Below, piece after piece: positions 22,706 through 35,469 of a stretch of DNA of 64,000 bases. The notes below the pieces were generated by a model. It had not been told where the DNA came from and made no database searches. It saw nothing but the letters and a program-made list of their open reading frames with translations. Each line of letters begins with the position of its first letter. Position 1 is the stretch's first letter. This DNA is from Casuarina equisetifolia (Eukaryota; Streptophyta; Magnoliopsida; Fagales; Casuarinaceae), in assembly GCA_028551475.1 (NCBI GenBank), contig CM052360.1, positions 23,506,682 to 23,570,681 of the forward strand. Direction: 5' to 3'. The position numbers and the translations under genes were made by a program.

Positions 22706-22922
22706 TTCCCAAATCTTTCCAAGGCCTCTTTCAAACTTACTCATGCACTAGCTTAATCCTTACTATTGGCCTTCATGTGGGAGATGGTGAATGAAGGTTC
22801 CCATGCTATTACCTTCAATCATCAATTAGACTCTTCCAAGGCAGTAGCATATGGTACAAGCTACCAGTCGAGTTTGCCCTGAATCTACCGCTCCTCGAAG
22901 ATGAGCTCTTAGCTCCCTTGGA

Positions 22923-24239
22923 TTGGCTTCAATGGTGGGTACTAGAAGTAGGAAAATACGTACTACATCCTCAAAGGTGGAAATTGGTAAGGTTATTACT
23001 AAATCCAGCAATGAGGAGAATATTTTGGAACCTTTAGACATCATAAAACCAGGTACCTCTGTTGCCTCCTCTTGTTTAAATAATTCATTTGAGGTCGTAT
23101 TTGATGAAATTGCTTCCCAAGTTACTACAAATGAAAAAGTAGGAAACATAAGGCATGTGGATGAAGTGATTCCTAATGTGGCTAGTAATGTTGGCATGAA
23201 TTGGAAACAAATTGCCATGGGACCAACAAATTAGATGGCTAAATTATATTACCATCCCCCAATTGAGAAGGGAAAGAGAATCATAGTGAAACCCCCCTAA
23301 AGCAATTGAGGAGGGTAAAAGTCATTTTGAAATTGTCTTGTGGGATATTTTTTGAATACCTATACTTCGTTTTACGTAGTAAAAGGAATTGTTGAAAAAT
23401 TGTGGGGTAAGGATAACCTACTGGATATTACTGCCACTAAGGATGGCTTCTTTTTCTTTCGGTTTTCAAATATTTAGAAATTAGAAGAAGTAATGGAAAT
23501 TGGAATTTGGGACATAACGGGTAAACCTTTGTTTCTTCAAAAATGGCATCCTTGTATCATATTAGAGAAGGCCAAAATATCTGCTGTTCCTATCTGGGTT
23601 AAGTTGTATAACGCTCCCCATGCTTTATGGAATAAGATTGGTATGAGCCATGTTAGTAGCGTGCTGGGTAAACCTTTATATATGGATAAAGCTACTGAAC
23701 AAAAGCTACGGCTATCATATGCCAAAGTTTGTATTCTAATGGATATTGATAGTGAGTTTCCTCAAAATTTTGATGTGGATATGGGTAACAATGAAGTGTT
23801 TGAGATTACTGTGGAATATGGTTGGATCCCTCCTAAGTGTAAGAAATGTAACTGTTTTGGTCATAGAGATTGCACTATAAAGAAAAATATATGGATTCCC
23901 AAAAAGAGTGATAAAAAAGAAGATGTTCAAGAACCAGTTACTACAGTAGAGAAGCCAAATTCACTAGTAATTGAGGACAATGGTATTGCTCAGGCAATGA
24001 CTATTAAGCCTAATATTGCTACTTCTCAAGGAAACAAATCTGAGTTTATAGCTGTAACCAATAAGAAGAAATCTCCTGCGAAGAAGAAGGATAAAAATTG
24101 TGAACTTATCTTAGAAAATAGATTTTCTCAGCTTGCTAATGCTAATGAAAATCAGACCTCTTATAATGAGATTTCAGATCTTCTTGGTAACCTTGAGACA
24201 GTGGAGAAAGGGGAAAACCTCCACATCAATTGTCAATGA
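22923..24239 (+). pseudogene. LINE-2 ORF1: DUF4283/zinc-knuckle protein, interrupted
   Basis: N-terminal part (22,923-23,234) includes MVGTRSRK, like the MARTRSG of the other LINE. Stops and frame changes disrupt 23,232-23,480 (the segment equivalent to KLDYHPPTKEG onward). The rest is open from 23,493: QPLF-type motif as KPLFLQKWHPC, PIWVKLYNAPHALW, KPLYMDKATEQKLRLSYAKV, zinc knuckle CKKCNCFGHRDC, then a lysine-rich tail. Its stop TGA (24,237-24,239) overlaps the ORF2 start ATG (24,236-24,238) as ATGA. Confidence 0.85.
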
Positions 24240-27200
24240 ATATCTTATCTTGGAATGTGAGGGGCCTCAACAAAAGCCCTAAACAAAGAGAAGTAGTTAA
24301 TTTTGTCTTAGCTCAAGCTTCACATGTTATTATTTTGATAGAGCATAGAGTTAAAGAAGAAAATGCTAGAGTTGTCCTGAAGAATATGTTTGATGAATGG
24401 AATTACTCTCACAATTATCTGCATTCTAGTGTGGGAAGAATATGGATTTTATGGAAATCATCTGAACTACAACTTTCAATCCAAGGTACTTCATCTCAAG
24501 TCATTCATTGTCGCATTGATAAGATAGGTTTACCTCCTTTCTTCTTATCTGCTATTTATGCAAACAACTTAGAATCTGAACATAGGGAGTTATGGGCAAA
24601 TATTGAGTATTTCTTTTCTCAAAATATTGTTAGCATTCCATGGTTATTGGTGGGTGATTTAAATAAAATTCGGCATGTAGATGAACGAATTGGGCCAAAT
24701 GTTAAATGGACAAGGGGCATGGAGGATTTAAATGATATGATTGGGAGACTGGGATTGTTGGAACCCTCCTTCATAGGTTCTGTTTTCACTTGGTCGAACA
24801 AAAGCTCATCCCAGAATCTTAGAGCAAGCAAGATTGATAGAGCTTTACTAAACATAGAAGGGATTGTCAAATTTGATAAACTTTCGATAGAGTTTTTACC
24901 CCCTTTGTTATCGGATCATTCTCCTTCCTTGGTTAAGTTAGCTACCACTCACAAAAGGAAAAAAGCTCCTTTTAGATTCTTTAATTTTTGGACAGCTAGC
25001 CCAGATTTTATGGAAACTATTAATCATGTTTGGCAACAGGAGCTCAGTGGCACTAAAATGTACAAAGTTATGAAGAAATTATAGGCATTAAAGTTACCTC
25101 TTAGGAAGCTAAATTCAGCTCAATTTGGTGATTTGCATCAGAAGGTAAAGGTGGCGAGAGAACAATTATAGCAAGTTCAACTCAAGTTACAACTTGACCC
25201 CTTTGATACAGATATGCATACTAAGGAAAGAATGAAAATGGAAAAATTGATTGCACTGAGCAAACATGAAGAAATCCTTTTAAAACAAAAATTGAGGAAT
25301 CTTTGGCTGAAAGAGGGGGATAATAATAATAGAATGTTCTTCTTATCTTTGGTGCGTAGAAGGGCTCAAAATAGAATCTCTCATCTAGTACTAGAAGATG
25401 GATCTACTACTTATGATGATGATGCCTTGCGGATAGCTATCACTACTTATTATCAGAATGTACTTGGAAGCTCTCGTTCAACTAACCTTTTCACTGGTAG
25501 GTACTCTTCCTATTCCATGAGAATGTGAATGCAATGTTGAATTTACCTGCTATTGAACGTTCTGATGTGAAGAGAGTTCTTTGGAGTTTTCATGATTTCA
25601 AAGCTCCTGGTCCTGATGGATACAATAGTCTATTTTACAAGAAAACCTGGTCAATTATCGGACATGATATAGAAGAAGCGGTGCTAGATTTTTTCTCATC
25701 CAAGAAATTACTGAAAGCTATCAATGCTACTTTGCTATGCCTAGTACCTAAAACCCCTAACCCAAGTTGCATGAAGGATTTTAGGCCAATTGCCTGCTGG
25801 AATGTGTTATATAAAGTGATCTCTAAACTACTTGCTGAGAGGATAAGTCTTATTCTCCCTGAAGTGATTAGCCAAAATCAAACTGCTTTTATCAGGGGTC
25901 GTCAAATCTCTGAAAATATTATGCTCTATCAAGAATTGCTTCATAATTATCATAAAGGTGATAAAGGAAAGCGTGTTGCCATTAAGATTGATCTTATGAA
26001 AGCCTATGACATGGTTAAGTGGAATGCTATATTGGGGGTTCTCCAAGCTATTCACACTCCTCAAATTTTAGTCGAATTGGTTAGCCAATGCATCACTACT
26101 ACTAGATTCTCTGTGACTTTCAATGGTGAGCATGTAGGTTATTTTGAGGGCACTAATGGGTTAAGGTAGGGAGATCTTTTATCCCCTTATTTGTTTGTGC
26201 TTGTCATGGAGATCCTTAATAGGATAATTATTGAGAAAGTATCCACCTCTGCTTTCAAATATCATTGGAGATGCAAGGAAGAGAAAATCACTCACCTTTG
26301 TTTTGCAGATGATTTATTTTTATTTGCTCATGGGGATGTTAATTCAATATTATGTCTCACTGAAGCTTTGGAAGAATTTGCTACACTCACAGGTTTGCAG
26401 TATAATCCTGGCAAAAGTCAGATATTTTTTTCAGGGATTACTGAACAAGAAAAACTTTTGATACTAGACCATACCCCCTTCTCCGAAGGAAGTCTCCCTA
26501 TTAGATACCTTGGTGTTCCTCTTATTACAAGAAGGCTTACCTATACGGATTGCAAAGTTTTGACAGAGAAAATCATGGCAAGAATTGATGGATGGGGAAT
26601 GAAACATCTAAGCTATGCAGGAAGACTACAATTGGCTAAAACAGTTCTCGCTTCTATCTATACCTTTTGGATGCAAATGTTCCTTCTCCCAAAACAAACC
26701 ATTTATGAGATTGAGAAGAAAATAAGGCACTTTCTCTGGGCAGGCCACTCAGAAGACCATAAAACTCATAAGGTTGCTTGGCAAGTTGTTTGTTCACCAA
26801 AAAAGGAAGGAGGTCTTGGACTACTAAACCTTAAAGTATGGAATAAAGTCTTGTTGGGGCGATCTCTCTGGAATCTCATAAATTGCCCAAATTCATCCTT
26901 ATGGAGTAAGTGGATTCATAGTACTAAATGTAGGAAAAATTCAATTATGGATCTTGACATCAAAGGAAATATGGCATGGAGTTGGAGAGGTCTTCTAAAG
27001 TTACGACAAACTTTAACCTCTACACTATCCAAACCTTCTTATTGCTGTAAGGAAACGTACAAGGAATTATGTCAAGTGAGCTTTGAAGTTGAATGGTATA
27101 ATTTGGTATGGTCAGGAGGAATCAGCAAACATAACTTCATTGGTTGGCTCATATGTAGAGATAAACTACCTATAGCAGTAGTGGTTTCTCACTGGCTCCC

Positions 27201-27612
27201 CTCAATTGATCTATATTGTAATTTCTGTGGCTCTCAATATGAAGATAGATCACACTTGTTCTTTGAGTGCAGTTGGACTAACCAAGTTTGGAGAACTATT
27301 CTAGCTCAACAAGGCATTCATAAGGTCGTCAACGATTGGGAATCTGAATTGCAATGGATGATTAAAGCAACTAAGGGAAAAGATTTAGCCACAAAACTTC
27401 TCCAGCTTTCCTTCTCAGCTTGTCTTTATTGTATATGGCTAGAACAAAATCGTAAACGTTTCCATAATAAGTCTATTGATATTCCAATGTTATTAGCTAA
27501 AATTAGGAGAGTAGTTCATGGAAGAGCTTCTTTATTTACAAACATTAAACTCTCTCAAGCTAATGTTTTGTTGAGTCATAGTTGGAGAATTCCAAATTCT
27601 ATCTTCTCCTAA
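24236..27612 (+). pseudogene. LINE-2 ORF2: endonuclease / reverse transcriptase / zf-RVT, lightly damaged
   Basis: Endonuclease: MNILSWNVRGLNKSP, LIEHRV, LLVGDLNKI (family GDFNEI), SKIDRAL, LLSDHSPSLVK. Reverse transcriptase: DFKAPGPDGYNSLFYKKTW, MKDFRPIACWNVLYK, QNQTAFIRGR, AIKIDLMKAYDMVKWN, then the catalytic box CFADDLFLF. The last 473 codons (26,191-27,612) are fully open and include RYLGVPL, GWGMKHLSYAGRLQL, the GGISKHNFIGW region and CLYCIWLEQNRKRF. Damage: TAG at 25,082-25,084, TAG near 25,169, one frameshift near 25,515 and TAG at 26,167 (within LR*GDLLSP, where the family has LRQGDPLSP). Confidence 0.9.
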
Positions 27613-27695
27613 ATGATTTGTAATGTTGGGGTATGCCCCTAAGCTTATGTATTTCTTTATTCTTCGATGAATAAACTCACATATTCATAAAAAAA

Positions 27696-30480
27696 AATTG
27701 GCTTTAATTTCTTATTAGAAAAACCAAAATCAATTCATGTCTTAACTAGATTCAAACAATTCACAAAACTACTTTGTAGTTTCATTCAAATATTTTGATG
27801 CATAACCAAGAAAGCATTCCACCATATCATCAAATTTGTCCATCTATAGTAAAGTTTTGTTTATTAGAACTAGGGAAAATAATTCAATAAATTACCATAA
27901 TCTATAGTTATTCTCATCACCAACATTATTTTATTTTACAACTCAATATATCATCCCAAAAGTCCCATTACATAGGAAATGACTAGATCAAGTAGAATAT
28001 CTTACAAACAATTGGCTTCTTTAGAACTTGCACGCCACTTTTATGTATAAGATGTCTTAATTTTAATTATCAATCCAATCTAGTTTATTCATTTTCAAAC
28101 TTATCATCTCCAAATGTTAGAATACAAGCATCAACCACCATTGACTTGAATTTGCTTTTTGTGTTTGGCACCTATGATACCACTTAAACTACAACATCTC
28201 TTTTTCACTCATTATCAACACCCATATATTTTAAGCTAGTGTTTCTTAGAGATACATGTTCAATCTCATAAACTTACACTAGTAATCTTATTTGAATTTT
28301 TTTGTCTTAAAACTTAATGAGATATTGGTGATAGTTCCTCCAACTGTAGAGGCCATTTCTACTTGCTAGCCCTTTGGAGATACAATTTCCTCTACCTCAT
28401 TATTTGATAGAACATCAACTTTATCTTGAGCTTTTGCATCATTGTTTTAGGTTAGTCTAGATGCATTTTCATCAACCCATGTAAGAGTGGTGTCCAAGCT
28501 TTCATCCATTTTTGTAGCAACATTTCCAATGTTAGGTATGGTGGAATGGTGCCATTATCATCTATTAGCACAACTTGAACTTGAAATCAAGGTGAAGGTT
28601 GTTTCCTCTTCAAAAAGCACAAAACAAAAGAAATGAAGGTTGTTGTAGAACAATCACCAAATGTCTAAAAAGCTTAAACAGTGGAAAATAACACCACATA
28701 ATCTTGTAAGGAAACTATTTAAATGCAAGGATAGTGTTTTGATGTTCAAGGATAGTGTTTTAATCATTGATGTTCAAGACTTCTCTAGGTTTTGTCACAA
28801 TTAAGTTTAACCAATTAAAAATCAAAGAATACAAATTTTAATTTCAGTTCCAAGTTTGAGAAGCATAAGAAGGGAGTGATTTGTTGAAAATTAATTTCAG
28901 TTACATACAAGTAAAAATCTCCTTGACGGTTGTGAAAATGGACTTTGAGTCACCACCTAACTTTGTCGAACCCAGTTTCCCTTGCAAAACAAAGATCATA
29001 ACCCCCTTCTTAGGCACACTAAGCAAAGGTCTTCTAGCTACCAAAAATAATATTAAATCCCAAGTTTGTAAAAAGTACTCCAAAGTCCCAAAAGAAAAAT
29101 GAAATATCATCAAGGCCTATTCTTAAGATCTCTAACTAGTTACTACCAAAAAAGTAAATAGACTTGCCAAACAATCCTTGGTTCTTAGGTGTTTCTTTTT
29201 CTTTTTTTTTTTTGTTGGTGGAAGAGAACACATGAATTAGAAAAGATCAATGCATATTAAGCACTAGCAAAGTATTAAGCATAATCATAATATAAGTATA
29301 AGTAGAAGCACTAAAAAAAACATAATGATATTTGATTCCATAGGAGTTTTGAAGAATTTTAGTTCTACAAAGACAACAAAAAATAGACTAAAAATGCAAT
29401 CTTTATTAAAAAATGACCATCACTTTAGTTAACCTTTAAGGCCTTATCAATACCAATGCCTTTTTATGAAGAAACCATATCAAGGAAGCCATTATTAACT
29501 AAAAAAACTTAGAGGCAAATAAAAGGGAGCATCAAATAAAAGGAATCCCTATAATTTTTACTCCTTCAATGTTGTAGATTCAAGCACCCACAATACTATT
29601 TTAGTTTAAACAATTGCATGCCTTGACCAAGCTGCAATATTAGTTGATTACAATTGTTAAATGTTGCTTTCTACCATGCAAAAGCTCATCTCCATAAAAA
29701 AAATAGTAATTAGAATGCCAAAATATTAAGTCAAAAAAAGAAGAAATAATTAAGAGACCATAAAATGAGATGTCCAGGCATTTTATAGTGTAGAATACCA
29801 CATAAAACAATAATAAATGGAAAAGGAACTCAATAGCTCTAGATACAAGTAGATAAAGAAAGGCAATTAGTTAAATCCATTTAAGCATGAAATAATATAT
29901 CAATCCCAAAATTACAAACTTACAAACCCAAAATGCCAAGAATTCATCGCTTCTCTCTCTAAGCACCACATAAAACATGAAAGGCAAGCCTAACAAATCT
30001 CACTGGTATATTTCTAGCATTACTCTAATCTTAAACTTATTGAATCTTCATACCATGTAAACCCAAACAAAGAGAACACCATGAGCCCAAGGTGATAAAA
30101 GAAAAGAGTAACAAATCTTTGAAAACTAAAATAAGGAAACCTTACTTTATTGAAATAAAAGAACAATAAACATAATATTGAAATACATTCTCCACTCAAT
30201 TGGAACCAACCAATGAACATTTACCATTAGAACATATAGCATTTACTACTCTTCTAGAATAATATAAAGACCTACAAAAATCCAAAAGCCCTTTCACTCT
30301 TCTAAAGTAATCCAGAAAGATATAGATCAATAAAGGGATGTCACCACTCTTCTATGGCTATCCAAAGAGATATAGAACAAGATAAATGTTTACAACTCTT
30401 TTTGTGTAGTCCAGACACAAAACAATAAACAAGCATTCACCATTTTAAGAGAGTAATTCTAAAGAGTAGAGGCTTCACCC
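27696..30480. repeat. LRK10L downstream module, copy ii
   Basis: Non-coding block paralogous to 46,806-48,202 joined to 53,842-54,950. Landmarks: 'gatagttcct' near 28,330 and 47,435; 'atgcaaggatagtgttttgat' near 28,722 and 47,823; 'atctccttgacggttgtgaaaatgga' against 'atctccttgacagtcatgaaaatgga'; 'aaatgaaatatcat' at 29,096 and 48,193; 'agtagataaagaaa' at 29,848. No coding frame. This copy is uninterrupted where copy iii holds Copia-2, so it shows that empty site near 29,108. Confidence 0.7.
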
Positions 30481-32373
30481 TTAGTCAATCTTTAAGCCTT
30501 CTTTTTTTGAGAATTCTCCTTGGATTATATAGTAGGATTCAGGTCAAGAAAAAAGGTTTAATGGTTAAAGATGATTAGGTCAAAAGAGATCCAAGGACAA
30601 AAAATGGGGACCCAATACTATTGGAAATAAGTCTTATCTTTAAGAAGATAATAACTTAGTAGGATTAGGAATGGACCTTAACTTTGTACCTTTTGGATGT
30701 AAAATATAATTTATCAGAACTGAGAGGTGCCAATCCAAGAATCTCATCTTTGTCTTCAATGAGCAATTTTCTTAGAAACTTTTGTTGATGTGCTTGGACT
30801 ATATCTCATTGTTATTATTGGGCAGCATCATACCAGCAAGCATGTTCTGTTCTTTCCCAATCTTTTGCAACAAATGGAAGTGGTGGATCAATATGAATTG
30901 CTTTGGGTTTGTATAGGGAAGGCGGGGGTCGCACGGGTCATCTGTTGGGGTGGGTCCTGACCGTTTCGTTCTTCCAAAATTGCTGTGCATTTCCAATGTT
31001 TCAGTAAAAGGCTTTTGCAAAAACAAAATATAAGAAACACATTTTAAGAGAAGAAAAGAGAAAGGCGACCACGTAATCTGTTGTCAATCGTTGCAGAAAA
31101 AAAAAAGAAAAAAATAGAGAGAGATAATAATAATACTAACAATAATTTTAGTGTAGACAAAAGCAGTATAAATAAAATCTTATTTGAAATGTCTTGTTCT
31201 TTAGAGCTTTATTGGTAGAAATCATTCATATTTTCTTATTTCTTCAAGTAAAACAAAAGTGTAATCACAAACTCATTGGGTTGCATCAATCCTTTGTGTT
31301 GGATAAGGGGTCCAACATCATGATACTTAATTGTAATGGTAAAAAGTTTTGCTCAAATAAAGGATACGCTACAAGAAAGAGTTGCTTATTGCATTCTTTT
31401 GTCCTCTTGATTGTAGCCGTACTTTTTATCTTCTTGTGAGTGTCTTTTATCACTTCAGCTATTTGATTGTGCCAGCCCATTTAGAAGACATTGGATTTTG
31501 GGGCTTCAATGGATTTCAAGCCTAGCTGATGCAAAAAGTATGGCATGTAGTTCTTGTTAATTCATGGTAACGACTAAAATACATCATGGAAACATGAGGT
31601 AAAGATGAATCCTGGGCAAGATGCCCATGACAGAAAAATGATGGAAATATCCCGTAGCTGCTGGATTAAGGGGGAAAATGGTATTTTGCTTTCCCTAGCA
31701 GGTGAGATTATTTGGGATAAACTGAACAAATCGGCTTTGATCATAAAGGGGTTGGGCTATGTACCTTATATAAGTTTTCTTTCTTCTTCTTTGCTCTCTA
31801 AGCAGATCAATATTTGTTTCGATGAAGCCAAAGAATGTCTTTGGCATTTGGTTTTGAAAGAATAGAAGTCCAAAATGGTATTTAAGAATTTTCAAATTAG
31901 CTATTGTAGACGATAACACTACTTTTAGACTTTATCAATTCTTTAATAACACGTCTCTAGCAGCCAAAGTGGGTTGTGGGTTTTGTATTAGGATAAAACC
32001 CCAAAAACATTTGTTTCAGGCATGATTTGTTAGGACTAGACAATGGACCAATATTTGGACTCGTAACTGTTGACAAGTTTTTGCATTTTTCACAAACTGC
32101 ACCTTTTTAGGATGCGCAAATAATTGACTAGCGAATCAGATATTACCCTTCCTTGAGTGTGGTCTACTTCATGGAAAAATCAGAATTGCTATGCTCATAT
32201 CCAGATCTTTTGTCGTAGTAATGTCGGTTTTCTTTTTAAGATGCTGGAATGGAGGCGTGACAAAGAGGTTGTCGAACTTCTTGTCAAGTGATCAAGGTTC
32301 ATGTTTTGACAAATCTTCTCAACCGCATTCTGGAACCAAATTTAAACCCTCCCGATGAAAATAGGTGTACCAT
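30481..32373. other. no gene recognised; mixed duplicated non-coding DNA
   Basis: AT-rich. The part 31,440-31,990 resembles 2,960-3,520. Around 32,018-32,180 lies a diverged copy of the upstream module (ttttaggatgcgcaaataattgactag, then gtggtctac). Short frames near 31,194, 31,605 and 32,288 show no family resemblance. Confidence 0.45.
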
Positions 32374-33670
32374 TTTTCGATTGTCCAGGAAATTCTCGGG
32401 AATGTTTTGTCCAGCGAGAAAGAAGACATCGGGAGAACTTCCTTACGTAATGTTTGAGAACAGTTTGATTGGCTACTCCACGAGTTTTGATAGGTACGCT
32501 AAAAATTTGAATTCTTGAGGACAAGAGAGTAGGGGTTTGTGCTTTCGCCTTTGTTATTCTCCTGAGGCGTAGCGACAAGGATCAAGGTAATTAATTCAAA
32601 ATGATTACTGTTTTTGAAAACATGTATTTGCGTCAGGTGTTTAGAGGGTCAGATAAGTGAGAACAACTCCCCTGTTCTTTAGCTTGTCGGGATTTGGGCT
32701 TGATTTCAAGGCTTTCTATCAATATACTTCTGAAAACATGTATTTACCTCCAAAGGCCTTCTATCACATTCAACTGAAATAGGATACGAAAACAAGTCTC
32801 CCGGACAATATGGAAGGAATGAGAACAAACTAAAACATACTCAAACTACGCCAAATAAGCCCAGGCCCAATAACTATACAATAACAATGGCCCAACCCCA
32901 ACAATAAATATTAGCACTCTTAACAACGTAAAAAATGTTTCAAGCATGAACTTTAGGGATTGGACGATGGAACAAAATAATTTCTCGATTGTCCAGGAAA
33001 TTCTCAGGAATGTATGGTCCGGTGTGATGAAATATATCGGAAGAACTTCCTGATAAGGTGTTTGAGAACAATTTGATTTGCTAGTACACGAGTGTTGATG
33101 GATATGCTAAAAATTTGATTTCTTAAGGACATAAGAATAGGGGCTTGTGCTTTTTGTCTTTGCTAGTCTTCCGAGGTGTGGCAACTATATTAGGGCAATT
33201 GGATTTTAGTTTAAAACAATGCATTTGTATTGCTTTGATCTCCATTTACTTCAGAAAGGTGAGAACATGAGAAGGCCTTACTTTATCATATTGGTTCAAA
33301 ATGATTATTGTTTTTGAAAACATATATTTGCCTCCGGAGTTAGAGTGTCAGATAAGTGAGAGATCAACTCCCTTATTCTTCAGCTTGTCGGGATTTGGGC
33401 TTCATTCCAAGGCTTTCTGTGAATACATTTTTGGAAACATGAATTTGCCTCCAGAGGCTTTCTATCACATTCAACTAAAAAAGGAAACAAAAACAAGTTT
33501 CTCATACAATAAGAAAGGACTAAGAACACACTACTATATACTCAAGCTACACCAAATGGGCTCAAGCCCAACAACTATACATAACAATGGCTTAAGGCTG
33601 ATAATAAATATAGGCACTCTTAACAAAGTAAAATGTTTCAAGCATCAATTCTAGGGATTGGACAATGAAA
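32374..33670. repeat. tandem duplication, ~607-bp period
   Basis: Two adjacent non-coding copies: A from about 32,374 and B from about 32,981. Both start near cgattgtccaggaaattctc. They share 'gcttgtgcttt', 'aaaatgatta.tgtttttgaaaaca', 'agcttgtcgggatttgggctt', 'caaggctttct' and end with 'gtttcaagcat'. A third diverged partial copy starts near 55,536. Copies A and B differ by many substitutions, so the duplication is old. Confidence 0.75.
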
Positions 33671-34257
33671 TGTCGGGCAAAAGTGATGGTAGAACTTAAT
33701 GGCAAGTTTTTTTTTTTTAAAAAAAAAAAGAAAATTATAGAAATCAAATCTTGCACATTCTTAGTGTTTCATACCTAACTAAGTTGAAATAGAAATTAAT
33801 CATTCGGTTAGACAAAGGAATTCACAACTTACTTTTGCTTATTTAGTTGATTACAACACTAGGATATGCTCTAAATTTTGTTTCATATTGAGAATTTTTA
33901 GAACCTTGTAAGGAAGCTAATTTCATAGAGAGTTTTTGACAATTAAAATATTGATCTATCGAGTAACTTTTACAAGGTTCTAAAAATTCTCAATATGAAA
34001 CAACAACTTGAACTTGACTTTTTTTGTTGTTGTTTTAAACAACTTTAAACGTAAAAGTTACTCGATAGATCAATATTTTCTCGAGTTACTCTTATTATTT
34101 TGTTTCAGACAAATTTTAGGGTGCTTTTTCATGGGAAAACGTGTGCAAGTAGCTGAAAATAATAATCAGGTCTACATTATCTGTGCACTTAGTGAGCCAG
34201 CAATCAATTAATTCATCACAGGACCATCAGGGTTAAGTAGTATTATATAATGGCACG
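33671..34257. repeat. duplicated upstream spacer, copy a
   Basis: Closely similar to 61,790-62,280 and more distantly to 56,250-56,860 and 42,330-42,990. AT-rich and non-coding. In the 62 kb copy this spacer leads into an LRK10L first exon, so it is probably old LRK10L upstream DNA. Part of it was rearranged (see 33,880-34,079). Confidence 0.65.
33880..34079. repeat. overlapping perfect inverted repeats (local inversion-duplication)
   Basis: Arm 1, 32 nt at 33,880-33,911, is the exact reverse complement of 33,970-34,001. Arm 2, 29 nt at 33,945-33,973, is the exact reverse complement of 34,051-34,079. The two pairs interlock. The undisturbed paralog at about 61,920-62,100 has only the forward orientation, so this copy gained inverted sequence. 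Confidence 0.9.
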
Positions 34258-34800
34258 TTTTAGGACATAAGTACAAATTTGACTAATGAACGAGGCATCA
34301 TCTTTCTTGGGTGTGGTCCGTGTCCCTTGAGACATGATCGGGATATGTAAGTGTTATACGGTAGCCACTGTTGGAAAAGCCGGAAAACACATTGCATCCA
34401 ATACAAAAGGGTTAGTAAGCTGCACGAAAGGCAATATTCTACCAACCACGATGCATTGTGGTTTTCCAACTCCACAGCACGTCAAGTTTTAAATTGTTTC
34501 CTATGTTTTGTTTAGCTGACTTATCATCATGTCGGGCACCTCATCCAACTCTTCAGCATGCCAACCTTTTAAAATGCTTTCATGTTTCCTTTAGCTGATA
34601 CATCTCAATATTTTTTCAGACACTCATTGAGGAAGTAATTTTCGAAAGGAGGGCGAGACGATTTACAATGATGACTGCTGATGCATATAAAGTGTGTGAA
34701 ATGAATAAATTAATAACTGATATGGAAAGCCCACTTTCAAAATGAATATAAAGAGAACATGTCACAAGTTCTCAACATCCTAATGCAGCTTAAGAGCTCC
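34258..34800 (+). promoter_or_regulatory. LRK10L-type upstream module with W-box and TATA box, orphaned
   Basis: Contains aatTTGACTAATGAACG (W-box core 34,279-34,284), a conserved block, then gatgcaTATAAAgtgtgtg (TATA at 34,686-34,691). The same order is found at 57,190-57,365 and 58,720-58,950. No plus-strand coding exon follows here: downstream is the 3' end of the minus-strand kinase copy. A promoter role is inferred from the conserved TATA and W-box placement. Confidence 0.45.
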
Positions 34801-35469
34801 TTTAGATTAGCATCCTTGTGTGAACCTCCTCAGACTTGAATATAAACTCCTGAACCCCCAAACAGTTAAAACTCAGTACCTTTTCCGAGTTAAATATTAA
34901 CCTGTTGGAAAATGAGTAGAAACTCAAGATGTGTAAGGCCGGTGAGTTGCCAACGGGGTAAACAATGTTGACTTGGAGACTAACAATTAACTTGATGATC
35001 AAGCATACGATGGGATCAACTGGTGGGTTGGCTGGTTATCAACCGAAAACGAAGAGTTGGTTATAGTATGATGGTCAAACATAAGACGTTTTAAGCAAAG
35101 GAGGCCTTAGGCTTCTGCTAGCTTTACCAAGCTGCTAGTGAATTGACTACACAATATAGAGTTGGTCAAGAGCTCAATTTCATATGAAGGTTTTAGAAGA
35201 ATTCCATCATTAGGAGACTGTATAAATTCTTCCTTCTTAAACAGAATAACTGGATATTTATTATTTTCTCTCACAATAATGACTTTTTTGCAATAAAGTA
35301 ATTAGAAAATATCTAAAATTGAAAGAATACTTTGCAAAAAAATCTTTAACCACAATTGTCTAAGATCAATTACTTTTCTCTAGTTCATATATGAGTGAAG
35401 AACGTAGGAAAAGATTTTTGGAAAATTTTGCACACAAAGTTCATCCTGCTATTGGTTTCCATGAAACGA
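34801..35469. other. 3' flank of LRK10L copy 4
   Basis: Non-coding. From about 35,160 it aligns with 59,060 and 18,520 (3'-flank module). The kinase homology of the minus-strand gene begins at about 35,470, so the C-lobe is truncated before this flank. Confidence 0.5.

Larger units (their letters stand above)
22486..27695 (+). mobile_element. LINE-2 of this window: full-length L1-type retrotransposon with TSD
   Basis: 5,210 bp with a C-rich 5' leader, ORF1 (22,923-24,239), ORF2 (24,236-27,612), a 3' UTR and a short A-rich end. A 15-bp duplication, aattggttttaattt at 22,471-22,485 and aattggctttaattt at 27,696-27,710, flanks it with one mismatch. The paralogous block at about 46,806-46,830 keeps the unfilled site (atttaatgaattggcttta), which fixes the insertion independently. 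ORF2 has only three nonsense codons and one frameshift; ORF1 has a frame-disrupted middle. Same family as the minus-strand LINE at 5.0-10.5 kb. Confidence 0.93.

Noticed and set aside
22826..23218. 130-codon minus-strand frame
   Set aside because: Antisense to LINE-2 leader and ORF1, no recognisable domain.
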